Of a stretch of 64,000 bases of DNA, positions 30,159-39,155 are shown in pieces. This DNA is from Pseudomonas abietaniphila (GTDB lineage: Bacteria; Pseudomonadota; Gammaproteobacteria; Pseudomonadales; Pseudomonadaceae): assembly GCF_900100795.1 (NCBI RefSeq), contig NZ_FNCO01000002.1:124001-188000 (forward strand), given 5' to 3'. The first letter of the stretch is position 1. Each line of letters starts with the position of its first letter. Below the pieces are notes generated by a model, which saw nothing but the letters and a program-made list of their open reading frames with translations, did not search any database and was not told the DNA's origin. Both the position numbers and the translations under genes were made by a program.

Positions 30159-30959
30159 TCACATGTGCACTTCCACCGCCAATGGCAGATGGTCGGATAA
30201 ATGAGTCCAGGGCCGAGTGCCAAGAATTTTCGGGTCGTGGCTGGTGGCGTTGCGCAGGTATACCCGGTCCAGGCGTAGCAACGGAAAACGTGCAGGGTAG
30301 GTTTTCGCCAGTTTGCCGTGACTGCGCTCAAAGGCCTCGTGCAGGTATTCGCAACGGGCCAGGCGTTTGTTTCCCTGCAATTGCCAGTCATTGAAGTCAC
30401 CCGCGATGACCACAGGCGCGTGTTCCGGCAATGAATCGAGTAGCGCGCACAGCAGGTCAAGCTGCAGTTGCCGATGGCTTTCGAGCAGGCTCAGGTGCAC
30501 GCAGATCGCATGCACCTCGTCATGCCCCGGGACCTGCAACACGCAGTGCAACAGCCCGCGTCGCTCCGGCCCCGTGATCGACACGTCCAGATTGCGGTAA
30601 TGCAGAATCGGGTATTTGGAGAGCAGGGCGTTACCGTGGTGCCCCTCGGGGTACACCGCATTGCGGCCGTAGGCGAAGTCGCTCCACATGCTGTCTGCCA
30701 GGAACTCGTAATGGGAGGTCTCGGGCCAATCCGAGAACCGTGCGGCATGCCGGTCATGGCCGCCAAGCACCTCTTGCAGAAACACCAGGTCGGCGCCTGT
30801 ACTGCGCACCGCTTCACGCAGTTCTGGAAGGATGAAGCGTCGGTTCAGCGCGGTGAAGCCCTTGTGGGTGTTGACCGTCAGCACGCGAAGTCGGTGGACA
30901 TCACGTACGTCAGCCATGTCCGTAGGGGGAACACGGGTGCCTGCAGGGTCGGGGTTCAC
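30159..30959 (-). CDS. Endonuclease/exonuclease/phosphatase (EEP) family protein
   Basis: 266 aa. EEP motifs: VLTVNTHKGF near the start, LVFLQEV (metal-binding glutamate), ICVHLSLLE, VIAGDFNDW and the C-terminal THLSDHLPLAVEV (SDH catalytic histidine). No signal peptide; related to the YbhP-type proteins often found beside cardiolipin synthase, but no cls gene is adjacent. The start is given as GTG at 30959 with AGGAG 7 bases upstream; a GTG at 30965 is too close to that site, and an ATG at 30917 is also possible. Confidence 0.86.
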   Translation of the reverse strand: MNPDPAGTRVPPTDMADVRDVHRLRVLTVNTHKGFTALNRRFILPELREAVRSTGADLVFLQEVLGGHDRHAARFSDWPETSHYEFLADSMWSDFAYGRNAVYPEGHHGNALLSKYPILHYRNLDVSITGPERRGLLHCVLQVPGHDEVHAICVHLSLLESHRQLQLDLLCALLDSLPEHAPVVIAGDFNDWQLQGNKRLARCEYLHEAFERSHGKLAKTYPARFPLLRLDRVYLRNATSHDPKILGTRPWTHLSDHLPLAVEVHM

Positions 30960-31053
30960 GCGCACACTCCTGTCGCGGGGGATGTGCTAACTCCGACCCG
31001 GCAGCCACTCGGCAGTTCAGCTTTATTCGGCTGAGGTCCAGGTCAGTGTTTGA

Positions 31054-32268
31054 TCACACCCGCGTGTCTACGGTGGGGCGGCGAGACAGCAGCAACGTCA
31101 AGGCCAGCGCGAGGAGCGACAGCAGGGCGGCGAAGAAGAAGATCCAGCCGTAACCCATGCCTAGCGCGATCGCGCCCATCAAGGGCCCGGCAATCGCCAG
31201 CGCCAGGTCGAAGAACACCGCGTACGCACCCAACCCGGCACCGCGGCTGCTGTTGGGCACCTGTCTGATGGCCTCGACACCGATGGCCGGGTACACCAGC
31301 GACAGGCCGAAGCCGGTGAGTCCCGCGCCGATCAGGGCTACGGTGGTGCTCGGTGAAAGCCACAGCAACACCAGCCCGATGGTTTCCACCGACATGCAAG
31401 CAATCGCCGAACGGAAACCACCAAAACGGGTGATCGCGTTGATGAAAAAAAGTCGGGCAACGATGAAGCAGATGCCAAACACTGTCAGGCACCAGGCAGC
31501 GCCTTCCCAGCCACGGTTGACGTAATAGAGCGTGATGAAGGTCGTCAGGGTGCCGTAACCGATCGACGACAGGGTCAGGCTCAATCCGTACGGTGCCACG
31601 CGGCCGAACACCGACCAGAAGGCCATGCGCTCGCCTCGAACCACGGGCACCGGCGGCTTGTTGCGGATCAACAGCAGCGCGCCAGCGGCCAGCGCGGTGA
31701 GCACCAGGCCCAGGCTGACAAAGCCCAGCGCATCGACCATCACCACGCCCAAGGGCGCACCGATCGCAATCGCGCCGTAGGAGGCGATGCCGTTCCAGGA
31801 AATGGAGCGCGCCGTGTGCTCGGACCCGACCTGCCCAATGCACCAACTGATCGTGCCGACCCCGATCAACCCTTGAGACCCGCCGAGGATGAGCCGGGCG
31901 ATCACCAGAATGATCAGGCTGGCCTGCGCATAGGACTCCAGCAAGATTGCCACCACCGTCAGCACACCGCTCAGTGCGATGCCGGAGAGGCCGTACACGA
32001 TCGCCCGCTTGGTGCCGATGGTGTCGCAGATCCTGCCAGCCACCGGGCGGCTGAGCAGGGTCGCCAGGTATTGCGATCCGATCACCAGACCCGCCACCAC
32101 CGCACTGAATCCAAGCTGATTGTGCACATAGCCGGGCATGACCGCGATGGGCAAACCGATGCACAGGAAGGCAACGAACGTGTAAAAAACGATGGAAACG
32201 ATTTGCAGCGTGATCGTCAGTGAGCTGGCGTTTGGAGCAGGCGTGTTTGGCGGCAGGGCGGCAGACAT
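31054..32268 (-). CDS. MFS transporter, YhhS/arabinose-efflux type
   Basis: 404 aa, 12 membrane helices. FLCIGLPIAVMPGYVHNQLGFSAVVAGLVIGSQYLATLLSRPVAGRICDTIGTKRA and RLILGGSQGLIGVGTISWCIGQVG are typical of the YhhS/UPF0226 branch of the major facilitator superfamily, presumed drug or small-molecule exporters. No regulator is adjacent. It appears to be a single-gene unit; the ABC-F gene upstream has its own terminator at 32403. Confidence 0.89.
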   Translation of the reverse strand: MSAALPPNTPAPNASSLTITLQIVSIVFYTFVAFLCIGLPIAVMPGYVHNQLGFSAVVAGLVIGSQYLATLLSRPVAGRICDTIGTKRAIVYGLSGIALSGVLTVVAILLESYAQASLIILVIARLILGGSQGLIGVGTISWCIGQVGSEHTARSISWNGIASYGAIAIGAPLGVVMVDALGFVSLGLVLTALAAGALLLIRNKPPVPVVRGERMAFWSVFGRVAPYGLSLTLSSIGYGTLTTFITLYYVNRGWEGAAWCLTVFGICFIVARLFFINAITRFGGFRSAIACMSVETIGLVLLWLSPSTTVALIGAGLTGFGLSLVYPAIGVEAIRQVPNSSRGAGLGAYAVFFDLALAIAGPLMGAIALGMGYGWIFFFAALLSLLALALTLLLSRRPTVDTRV

Positions 32269-32402
32269 GGGACTCTTCGCTGGAGCGGTGGGAGTGCGTC
32301 ATCATCGCGCGGGATCAACAGAAATGAAAGCAGGCTAACGATGTAAACCCGCCTGACTGGAGGATCCCTGGGCATTCACCGACCCGCAAAACCATCGCTC
32401 AT

Positions 32403-32432
32403 AAAAAAGCCCCGTCGCGTGGACGGGGCTTT
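32403..32432 (-). terminator. Rho-independent terminator of the ABC-F gene
   Basis: Minus-strand stem AAAGCCCCGTC / GACGGGGCTTT (arms at 32406-32416 and 32422-32432, loop of 5) followed by a T-run (complement of 32403-32408), 20 bases after the stop codon. Confidence 0.92.
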
Positions 32433-32451
32433 CGGTAAAACGCGTAGCGGC

Positions 32452-34038
32452 TTAGAACACCACGCCCTGGCTGCGCAGGTAGTCGTCATAGGTGCCGCTG
32501 AAGTCGGTCACGCCGTTAGGGCTCAGCTCAATGATGCGCGTGGCCAGCGACGACACGAACTCTCGGTCATGGCTGACGAAGATCAGCGTGCCCGGGTAGT
32601 TTTCCAGCGCCAGGTTCAGCGCCTCGATGGATTCCATGTCCAGGTGGTTGGTCGGTTCGTCCATGACCAGAACGTTCGGTTTCTGCAGGATCAGCTTGCC
32701 GAACAGCATGCGGCCTTGCTCACCACCGGAGATGACCTTCACCGACTTGAGGATCTCGTCGTTGGAGAAGAGCATACGGCCCAAAGTGCCACGAATGATC
32801 TGCTCGCCCTGCGTCCACTGGCCCATCCAGTCGAAGAGGCTGACGTCGTCTTCGAAATCGTGCGCGTGATCCTGAGCGTAGTAGCCCAGTTCAGCGCTTT
32901 CAGTCCACTTCACCGAGCCTGCATCCGGCGTTAGTTCGCCCATCAGCGTGCGCAGCAGGGTGGTCTTGCCGATGCCGTTCGGGCCGATGATCGCCACGCG
33001 CTCGCCGGCTTCGACGGTGAAGCTGAAGTTTTTGAACAGGGTCTTGCCGTCGAACCCTTTGGACATGTGCTCGATGGTCACCGCCTGACGGTGCAGCTTT
33101 TTGGTCTGCTCGAAGCGGATGAACGGGCTGACGCGGCTCGAAGGCTTGACCTCGGCGAGCTGGATCTTGTCGATCTGCTTGGCGCGAGAGGTGGCCTGCT
33201 TGGCTTTCGAGGCGTTGGCCGAGAAGCGGCTGACGAACGTCTGCAGCTCGGCAATCTGGGCTTTCTTCTTGGCGTTGTCCGACAGCAGCTGCTCGCGGGA
33301 CTGGGTTGCCGCTGTCATGTACTCGTCGTAGTTACCCGGGAACAGGCGCAGCTCGCCGTAATCCAGGTCAGCCATGTGGGTGCACACGCTGTTGAGGAAG
33401 TGACGGTCGTGGGAAATGATGATCATGGTGCTGTTACGCGCCGTGAGAATGGTTTCCAGCCAGCGAATCGTGTTGATGTCCAGGTGGTTGGTCGGTTCGT
33501 CGAGCAACAGCACTTCCGGATTGGAAAACAACGCCTGAGCGAGCAAAACACGCAGCTTCCAGCCCGGCGCGACTTCGGTCATCGGACCGAAATGCTGTTC
33601 CAGCGGAATACCCAGACCCAGCAGCAGCTCACCCGCGCGGGATTCGGCGGTGTAGCCGTCCATTTCAGCGAACTCGGTCTCAAGCTCGGCCACGGCCATG
33701 CCGTCTTCTTCGCTCATTTCCGGCAGCGAATAGATACGGTCACGCTCGGCTTTGACTTTCCACAGTTCCTCGTGGCCCATGATCACGGTATCGATCACGG
33801 TGAATTCTTCGTAGGCGAACTGATCCTGACGCAATTTACCCAGGCGCACGTTCGGCTCGAGCATGACCTGACCGCCAGACGGCTCCAGATCACCGCCCAG
33901 AATCTTCATGAACGTGGATTTGCCACAGCCGTTGGCGCCGATGAGGCCGTAGCGATTGCCGTTGTTGAATTTGACCGAAACGTTCTCGAACAGCGGTTTT
34001 GCGCCGAACTGCATCGTGATATTTGCTGTGGAAATCAA
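32452..34038 (-). CDS. ybiT: ABC-F ATPase YbiT
   Basis: 528-aa soluble protein with two ABC domains and no membrane segments. Walker A motifs are GANGCGKS (34-41) and GPNGIGKT in the second half; Walker B regions [12 protein letters not shown] and [12 protein letters not shown]; an ABC-F linker of ~80 residues rich in lysine lies between. Length and motifs match E. coli YbiT (about 530 aa). ABC-F proteins of this group bind the ribosome E-site and modulate translation. Single gene with a strong terminator. Confidence 0.93.
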   Translation of the reverse strand: MISTANITMQFGAKPLFENVSVKFNNGNRYGLIGANGCGKSTFMKILGGDLEPSGGQVMLEPNVRLGKLRQDQFAYEEFTVIDTVIMGHEELWKVKAERDRIYSLPEMSEEDGMAVAELETEFAEMDGYTAESRAGELLLGLGIPLEQHFGPMTEVAPGWKLRVLLAQALFSNPEVLLLDEPTNHLDINTIRWLETILTARNSTMIIISHDRHFLNSVCTHMADLDYGELRLFPGNYDEYMTAATQSREQLLSDNAKKKAQIAELQTFVSRFSANASKAKQATSRAKQIDKIQLAEVKPSSRVSPFIRFEQTKKLHRQAVTIEHMSKGFDGKTLFKNFSFTVEAGERVAIIGPNGIGKTTLLRTLMGELTPDAGSVKWTESAELGYYAQDHAHDFEDDVSLFDWMGQWTQGEQIIRGTLGRMLFSNDEILKSVKVISGGEQGRMLFGKLILQKPNVLVMDEPTNHLDMESIEALNLALENYPGTLIFVSHDREFVSSLATRIIELSPNGVTDFSGTYDDYLRSQGVVF

Positions 34039-34334
34039 TTACCTTACCTTTCAATAGCTTGGAAGTGACCGACCGCCGCTTGGGCGTGCATAGGGCAGCG
34101 GATGAGCCAGGGAGCTCGCGCCTGTCACGATCTTCAGTGAACCCGACAGGCAAAAAAACCACCTCAGCGTCGACCTTGTTCAGGGCGCTGGGCAGCTTGT
34201 ATGCGGGATTCATGCCGGACAGTGGCGCGCATTGTCGCATAGCTGGGATGACAGATATATGGGGGAGGGCCAGCCTGACCCATCGAAATCAGGCTGGCGG
34301 ACGTTTCAGGGCTTTGGTCCGATGAAAAGCCGCT

Positions 34335-34703
34335 TCACGCAATGGCATCGCTCAGGAACGCCTTGATGATGGACTTGACGGAGGGGTTGACCTTCACGTC
34401 GCTCAACGCCTTGGCGGTGAACCATTTGCAGTCGGCAATTTCGTTTTTGGGAGAGGGCGACGCGATGAGCGTGACCGAGACTTCGAACACGTGATGCAGC
34501 ACGGTCTCCGACTCACAGCGGGTGACATAGGACAAATCCTCGAGAATAAGGCCGGTCTCTTCGCGCAATTCCCGCACAGCGGCTTGCGCGGGAGACTCTC
34601 CCGCCTCGACTTTCCCGCCCGGCAGGTTCCAGCGTGCCTTGGGTTTGCGCACGTACAGAATCTCGTCGTCTCGTCGGCAAATCACCGTGGCGCGTTCTTT
34701 CAT
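34335..34703 (-). CDS. NUDIX hydrolase
   Basis: 122 aa. The complete NUDIX box spans about residues 30-52: G-KVEAG-E-...-RELREETGL, so metal-dependent hydrolysis of a nucleoside diphosphate derivative is expected. Start ATG at 34703 with AGGA 8 bases upstream; the longer in-frame start at 34739 is unlikely. The substrate is unknown. A PhoB-box-like array lies 49-77 bases upstream, but in the opposite orientation. Confidence 0.89.
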   Translation of the reverse strand: MKERATVICRRDDEILYVRKPKARWNLPGGKVEAGESPAQAAVRELREETGLILEDLSYVTRCESETVLHHVFEVSVTLIASPSPKNEIADCKWFTAKALSDVKVNPSVKSIIKAFLSDAIA

Positions 34704-34751
34704 TGAATGTTCCTCCACCGTACAGCTTGTGAGATGCACCCAAGGTGCGAA

Positions 34752-34780
34752 ATGTCACGCAGCTGTCATAAAAGCTTCAT
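34752..34780 (+). promoter_or_regulatory. Candidate PhoB-box array
   Basis: Three 7-mers at 11-base spacing: ATGTCAC (34752-34758), CTGTCAT (34763-34769, exact PhoB half-site), GCTTCAT (34774-34780). The pattern CTGTCAT-N4-(half-site) matches the Pho box form. No annotated plus-strand gene starts nearby, so function is uncertain. Confidence 0.35.
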
Positions 34781-34881
34781 GAATGACTTGGAGGCATTAA
34801 CGGTGCCAACGTTCCCTGTTTCATCGGCCTGTACGGCCGCTCCTTTAACCCTAGCAGCGATGTGCGCGCGCAGCCTTTGAA

Positions 34882-35193
34882 TCACGGCTTGGTGGGGGCC
34901 GCTTTCTTTTGGGTCGAATGCGTGCGGTCGGTCTTCGATGGGGTGGCGTGCCTGACAGGCGACTGTTTCTCGACTGCTTTTTTGTCGGTGCCTGCAGGCT
35001 CGGGGTTGGCGGGCTTCTTCTCGTAGCCTTGGGCATCACCGCCATTACCACCGGCTGGTGAGGATGGGTTTACGCCGGGCGGTAACGCTGAGCCTCCTGC
35101 TTCGGCTGCCATGCCATGGGGTGTAAACAGTGCCGTAATACCGAGGGTTAAAAATCCTGCCGTTAACAGGTGGGACAGTTTGGGCATGCTCAT
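34882..35193 (-). CDS. Small exported hypothetical protein
   Basis: 103 aa. A signal peptide (MSMPKLSHLLTAGFLTLGITALFTPHGMAA) is followed by a low-complexity mature part rich in Gly, Pro, Ser, Lys and Ala (GGNGGDAQGYEKKPANPEPAG and a lysine/threonine tail), so it is probably disordered. I do not recognise it; similar short, signal-bearing proteins occur in pseudomonads. GACACC-type spacing before ATG and no strong ribosome-binding site except GAGAC. Possible role unknown. Confidence 0.6.
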   Translation of the reverse strand: MSMPKLSHLLTAGFLTLGITALFTPHGMAAEAGGSALPPGVNPSSPAGGNGGDAQGYEKKPANPEPAGTDKKAVEKQSPVRHATPSKTDRTHSTQKKAAPTKP

Positions 35194-35542
35194 GAGGTGT
35201 CTCCCGTCTGACTGACGTTTTGTTTACGTTTAGGCATCTGTGGCGATGCCAATGTGCTGTCAGCGCGACGGACGGGCGCCAGGCACTTAACGCTGCGCGT
35301 TTCTGGCGCGTTACGCACAACACTGGGGCCTCGGTACACAGCGCTGTGGGAAACGGTAGCGCCCATTTTTGTCTGACGTGTTTCCGCGGCTCGGCCTCTC
35401 ATGGCTAGCTCATTGATATTGCAAACGTTTTGAACGCTGTTTTTCTTCTTCGATTCTGTGGCACACTTTCTGCTGTCTATTCCGCTGTTACATACCTAGT
35501 TCCGGTATAGCGGAATAAACACCTTCTAGCGGAGTTCATCAC
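35194..35542. other. Intergenic control region ahead of the amino-sugar-acid operon, 349 bp
   Basis: The half next to the small exported protein is GC-rich with no clear signal. The half next to the binding protein (35400-35542) is AT-rich and holds the candidate IclR-type operator described separately. No coding frame seen on either strand that looks real. Confidence 0.5.
35478..35517 (+). promoter_or_regulatory. Candidate IclR-type operator
   Basis: TTCCGGTATAGCGGAA (35500-35515) is a 16-bp palindrome with one mismatched pair; an additional half-site ATTCCGCT lies at 35479-35486, giving a longer inverted repeat TATTCCGCT (35478-35486) / AGCGGAATA (35509-35517). It lies 26-65 bases before the first gene of an operon that encodes its own IclR-family regulator, the probable ligand-responsive repressor. 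Confidence 0.5.
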
Positions 35543-36391
35543 ATGCATCGCGGACCTTCTTTTCTGAAAGCTTGTGCGCTTGTACTGGCAGCCACAGCAA
35601 CCCTAGCGACCACGGTTCAAGCGGCTGACAGTAAGCTCGACAGCGTGTTGCAACGCGGCCACCTGGTGGTGGGCACGGGCAGCACCAATGCTCCGTGGCA
35701 CTTCCAGGGCGCTGACGGCAAATTGCAGGGGTTCGATATCGACATCGCGCGTATCGTCGCCAAAGGTCTGTTCAACGACCCGACGAAGGTCGAGTTTGTG
35801 GTGCAGTCGTCTGATGCGCGGATTCCGAACTTGCTGACTGACAAAGTCGACATGAGCTGCCAATTCATCACCGTTACCGCCAGCCGCGCGCAGCAAGTCG
35901 CGTTTACCCTGCCGTACTACCGCGAAGGCGTGGCGCTGCTGTTGCCCGCCAACAGCAAGTACAAGGAAATCGACGACCTCAAGGCCGCCGGTGATGGCGT
36001 GACCGTTGCCGTGCTGCAGAACGTTTACGCAGAAGAGCTGGTTCACCAGGCGTTGCCCAAAGCCAAAGTCGATCAATACGACAGCGTCGATCTGATGTAC
36101 CAGGCGATTAACTCCGGCCGTGCAGACGCCGCCGCCACTGACCAGTCTTCGGTCAAGTACCTGATGGTGCAGAACCCTGGCCGTTACCGTTCCCCGGCGT
36201 TCGCCTGGAGCCCACAGACCTACGCGTGCGCCGTTAAACGTGGCGATCAGGACTGGCTGAATTTCGTCAACACCGCGCTGCATGAAGCCATGACCGGCGT
36301 TGAATTCCCGACTTACGCGGAGTCCTTCAAGAAGTGGTTCGGCGTCGAGCTGCCGACTCCAGCCATTGGTTTCCCGATGGAATACAAGTAA
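35543..36391 (+). CDS. ABC importer periplasmic binding protein, polar amino-acid (family 3) type
   Basis: 282 aa. Signal peptide cleaved after TTVQAA near residue 27; then the family 3 SBP fold with GFDIDIARIVAKGL, LLTDKVDMSCQFITVTASRAQQVAFTLPYY and GRADAAATDQSSVKYL. GCGGAG lies 9 bases before the ATG. First gene of a seven-gene co-directional set (binding protein, two permeases, ATPase, RidA, IclR, eliminase, kinase follow). The family normally binds amino acids or related zwitterions; here an amino sugar acid is possible, judged only from the downstream enzymes. Confidence 0.9.
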   Translation: MHRGPSFLKACALVLAATATLATTVQAADSKLDSVLQRGHLVVGTGSTNAPWHFQGADGKLQGFDIDIARIVAKGLFNDPTKVEFVVQSSDARIPNLLTDKVDMSCQFITVTASRAQQVAFTLPYYREGVALLLPANSKYKEIDDLKAAGDGVTVAVLQNVYAEELVHQALPKAKVDQYDSVDLMYQAINSGRADAAATDQSSVKYLMVQNPGRYRSPAFAWSPQTYACAVKRGDQDWLNFVNTALHEAMTGVEFPTYAESFKKWFGVELPTPAIGFPMEYK

Positions 36392-36462
36392 CCCGCACTA
36401 CATCACTGAACTGACGGGGCGGGGAAGGCCGTGATGTCTTTCCGTCCCAGGTACTGCTGACC

Positions 36463-37125
36463 ATGAATTATCAGTTGAACTTTGCAGCCGTCTGGCGGGA
36501 TTTCCCCAGTCTGCTGGCGGGGCTGGGTCTGGGCCTTGAGCTGGCCCTGATCTCGATCGCCATCGGCTGCGTGATTGGCCTGATGGCGGCGTTTGCGATG
36601 CTGTCTCGCTACCGGGCGTTGCGCGTGGTGTCGTCGGTGTATGTCACGGTGGTTCGCAATACGCCGATTCTGGTGTTGATCCTGCTGATCTACTTCGCCT
36701 TGCCCAGCCTGGGAATCCGCATGGACAAGATCCCTTCGTTCATCGTCACCCTTTCGCTGTACGCAGGGGCATACCTGACGGAGGTGTTTCGCGCCGGTCT
36801 GCTGAGCATTCACAAAGGCCAGCGTGAAGCCGGTCTGGCGATCGGCCTTGGCGAATGGCAGGTACGGGCCTACATCATCGTGCCGGTGATGCTGCGCAAT
36901 GTGCTGCCAGCGCTGTCGAACAACTTCATCTCGCTGTTCAAGGACACCTCGCTGGCGGCCGCTATTGCCGTGCCGGAGCTGACCTATTACGCGCGCAAGA
37001 TCAATGTCGAAAGCTACCGGGTCATCGAAACCTGGCTGGTGACCACGGCGTTGTATGTCGCGGCCTGTTACCTCATCGCCATGCTCTTGCGCTACCTCGA
37101 ACAGCGCTTGGCGATTCGCCGCTAG
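36463..37125 (+). CDS. Amino-acid-type ABC permease 1 (HisM/GlnP family)
   Basis: 220 aa, about five membrane helices. The conserved inner loop is EAGLAIGLGEWQVRAYIIVPVMLRNVLPALSNNFI (about 125-160), typical of His/Glu/Gln/Arg uptake permeases, and VVRNTPILVLILLIYFALP in the N-terminal half. It pairs with the second permease 12 bases downstream. Inner membrane. Part of the operon starting at 35543. Confidence 0.93.
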   Translation: MNYQLNFAAVWRDFPSLLAGLGLGLELALISIAIGCVIGLMAAFAMLSRYRALRVVSSVYVTVVRNTPILVLILLIYFALPSLGIRMDKIPSFIVTLSLYAGAYLTEVFRAGLLSIHKGQREAGLAIGLGEWQVRAYIIVPVMLRNVLPALSNNFISLFKDTSLAAAIAVPELTYYARKINVESYRVIETWLVTTALYVAACYLIAMLLRYLEQRLAIRR

Positions 37126-37137
37126 GAGGCCCCAGAC

Positions 37138-37800
37138 ATGTACGAACAACCGACCTGGTTGCATGAGTTGTGGATCGCCCGCGAGGCACTGTGGGCCGGT
37201 TTTCTGACCAGCGTGCAGTGCGCTGGCCTGGCGATCATCTTTGGCACCGTCATTGGAGTGTTTGCCGGGTTGATCCTGACCTACGGCAAGCTCTGGGCGC
37301 GGCTGCCATTTCGTTGCTACGTCGACCTGATCCGTGGCACGCCCGTTTTTGTGTTGGTGCTCGCCTGCTTTTATATGGCCCCGGCGCTGGGCTGGCAGAT
37401 CAGTGCGTTTCAGGCCGGCGCACTGGGCTTGACGCTTTTCTGCGGTTCCCACGTCGCGGAAATCGTGCGCGGAGCCTTGCAGGCCATTCCGCGGGGCCAA
37501 CTGGAGGCGGGCAAGGCCATCGGCCTGACGTTCAGCCAGTCGCTCAGTTACGTGCTGCTGCCGCAAGCGCTGCGACAGATCCTGCCGACGTGGGTCAACT
37601 CGTCCACCGAGATCGTCAAGGCGTCGACCTTGCTGTCAGTGATCGGCGTGGCCGAGTTATTGCTCAGCACACAACAGGTGATCGCGCGCAATTTCATGAC
37701 CCTGCAGTTTTACCTGTTCGCGGGATTTCTCTTCTTCGTCATCAACTACGCCATCGAGCTTCTTGGGCGGCAAATTGAAAAACGGGTGGCCTTGCCATGA
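37138..37800 (+). CDS. Amino-acid-type ABC permease 2
   Basis: 220 aa, about five membrane helices, with [23 protein letters not shown] and the loop [41 protein letters not shown]. It is the partner of the permease just upstream (12-base gap, AGGAGG before the ATG). The stop overlaps the ATPase start by four bases (ATGA), indicating translational coupling. Confidence 0.93.
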   Translation: MYEQPTWLHELWIAREALWAGFLTSVQCAGLAIIFGTVIGVFAGLILTYGKLWARLPFRCYVDLIRGTPVFVLVLACFYMAPALGWQISAFQAGALGLTLFCGSHVAEIVRGALQAIPRGQLEAGKAIGLTFSQSLSYVLLPQALRQILPTWVNSSTEIVKASTLLSVIGVAELLLSTQQVIARNFMTLQFYLFAGFLFFVINYAIELLGRQIEKRVALP

Positions 37801-38588
37801 CACAGACTCAAACCGCGACCGCTGCACCGGCGTTACTGAGCATCGAAGGACTGCACAAATCCTACGGCCCTGTCGAAGTCCTCAAGGGTGTGGACCTGAA
37901 GATGAACAAGGGCAACGTGGTGACCCTGATCGGGTCCAGTGGCTCTGGCAAGACCACGCTGTTGCGTTGCGTCAACCTGCTGGAAGAGTTCCAGGGCGGG
38001 CATATCCGTCTCGAAGGGCAGGACATCGGCTACAGCGACGTCAACGGCAAGCGCGTGCGTCACCCTGAAAAGGTCATCGCGCAGCACCGGGCCATGACCG
38101 GCATGGCGTTTCAGCAGTTCAACCTGTTCCCGCACCTCACCGCGTTGCAGAACGTGACCCTGGGGTTGCTCAAGGTCAAAAAACTCCCCAAAGATCAGGC
38201 CGTCGCCCTCGCTGAAAAATGGCTGGAGCGCGTCGGTCTGCTAGAGCGGCGTAATCACTACCCAGGCCAGTTGTCCGGTGGGCAGCAACAGCGTGTGGCC
38301 ATCGCCCGTGCCATTGCGATGAACCCCAGCCTCATGCTGTTCGACGAAGTGACCTCGGCCCTCGACCCGGAACTGGTCGGAGAAGTGCTCAGCGTGATCA
38401 AAGGCCTGGCCGAAGAGGGCATGACCATGTTGCTGGTCACCCACGAAATGCGCTTTGCCTATGAAGTGTCCGATCAAATCGTCTTCATGAATCAGGGTCG
38501 CATCGAAGAGCAGGGCCCTCCCAAGACATTGTTCGAGCAGCCCAAATCGGCGCGCTTGAGCGAATTCCTCAAGAACATTCGTTTTTAA
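37797..38588 (+). CDS. Amino-acid-type ABC ATP-binding protein
   Basis: 263 aa. Walker A GSSGSGKT (46-53), signature [14 protein letters not shown], Walker [15 protein letters not shown]. Between the strands after Walker A there is a short insert ([19 protein letters not shown]) seen in HisP/GlnQ relatives for opine or histidine-type systems. Energises import through the two permeases; starts inside the preceding stop (ATGA overlap). It is the last transport gene; RidA follows 24 bases downstream. Confidence 0.93.
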   Translation: MTQTQTATAAPALLSIEGLHKSYGPVEVLKGVDLKMNKGNVVTLIGSSGSGKTTLLRCVNLLEEFQGGHIRLEGQDIGYSDVNGKRVRHPEKVIAQHRAMTGMAFQQFNLFPHLTALQNVTLGLLKVKKLPKDQAVALAEKWLERVGLLERRNHYPGQLSGGQQQRVAIARAIAMNPSLMLFDEVTSALDPELVGEVLSVIKGLAEEGMTMLLVTHEMRFAYEVSDQIVFMNQGRIEEQGPPKTLFEQPKSARLSEFLKNIRF

Positions 38589-38612
38589 ACGCTCAATCAA
38601 AGGAGATTTTTC

Positions 38613-39002
38613 ATGAGCATTACTCGTTACGGCGCTGGCAGCACCGCAGGTGGCGGCCAGCCACGTCCATTCGCCCGCGCGGTAGAGGCTGACGGCTGGT
38701 TGCATGTCTCCGGCCAGGTACCGGCGGAAAACGGCGAGATCATTGTTGGCGGCATCGTTGAACAAACCCATAAGACGATGCAGAACCTGGTGGCGATTCT
38801 GACTGAAGCCGGTTATGGCCTCGAAGACGTGGTCCGTGTCGGTGTCTGGCTTGAAGACCCTCGGGATTTCTGGAGCTTCAACAAGGTGTTCGGTGAGTAC
38901 TTCACGCCCGAACACGCCCCGGCCCGTGCCTGTGTACAGGCGAACATGATGGTCGACTGCAAGGTCGAGATCGACTGTATTGCTTATAAAAAGAAAGGCT
39001 GA
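38613..39002 (+). CDS. RidA-family (YjgF) enamine/imine deaminase
   Basis: 129 aa. The RidA/YjgF fold is shown by SGQVPAENGEIIVGGIVEQTHKTMQNLVAILTEAGYGLEDVVRVGVWLEDPRDFWSFNKVFGEYF and by the arginine in APARACVQANMMVDCKVEIDCIAY, which is the conserved active-site arginine of deaminating members. RidA hydrolyses reactive 2-aminoacrylate-type intermediates released by PLP dehydratases, so its place with a PLP eliminase in the same operon is chemically sensible. AAAGGAG lies 6-7 bases before the ATG. Confidence 0.93.
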   Translation: MSITRYGAGSTAGGGQPRPFARAVEADGWLHVSGQVPAENGEIIVGGIVEQTHKTMQNLVAILTEAGYGLEDVVRVGVWLEDPRDFWSFNKVFGEYFTPEHAPARACVQANMMVDCKVEIDCIAYKKKG

Positions 39003-39016
39003 AAGAGGTTGCCCTT

Positions 39017-39103
39017 GTAGGAACGCGCTTGGCCGCGATGGCGGTGCGTCAGGCAATGATTTTTTTGCAGGCATACCACAATCGCGGGCAAGCGCGCTCC
39101 TAC
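39017..39103. repeat. REP/BIME-type inverted repeat
   Basis: Arms of 23 bases at 39017-39039 and 39081-39103 are complementary with two mismatches and share the GTAGGAGCGCGCTTG signature. Lies between the ridA and iclR genes and may partly end transcription of the importer genes. Confidence 0.85.
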
Positions 39104-39155
39104 AGTCACTGTCGTGCTTGTAAACTGCGTGCCTCATTCAGGAAAGACCCGCTCA

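Noticed and set aside
36403..37566. A 387-codon open frame on the minus strand opposite the two amino-acid permeases
   Set aside because: Gln/His/Arg-rich composition typical of antisense shadows of hydrophobic proteins; the permeases are certain.
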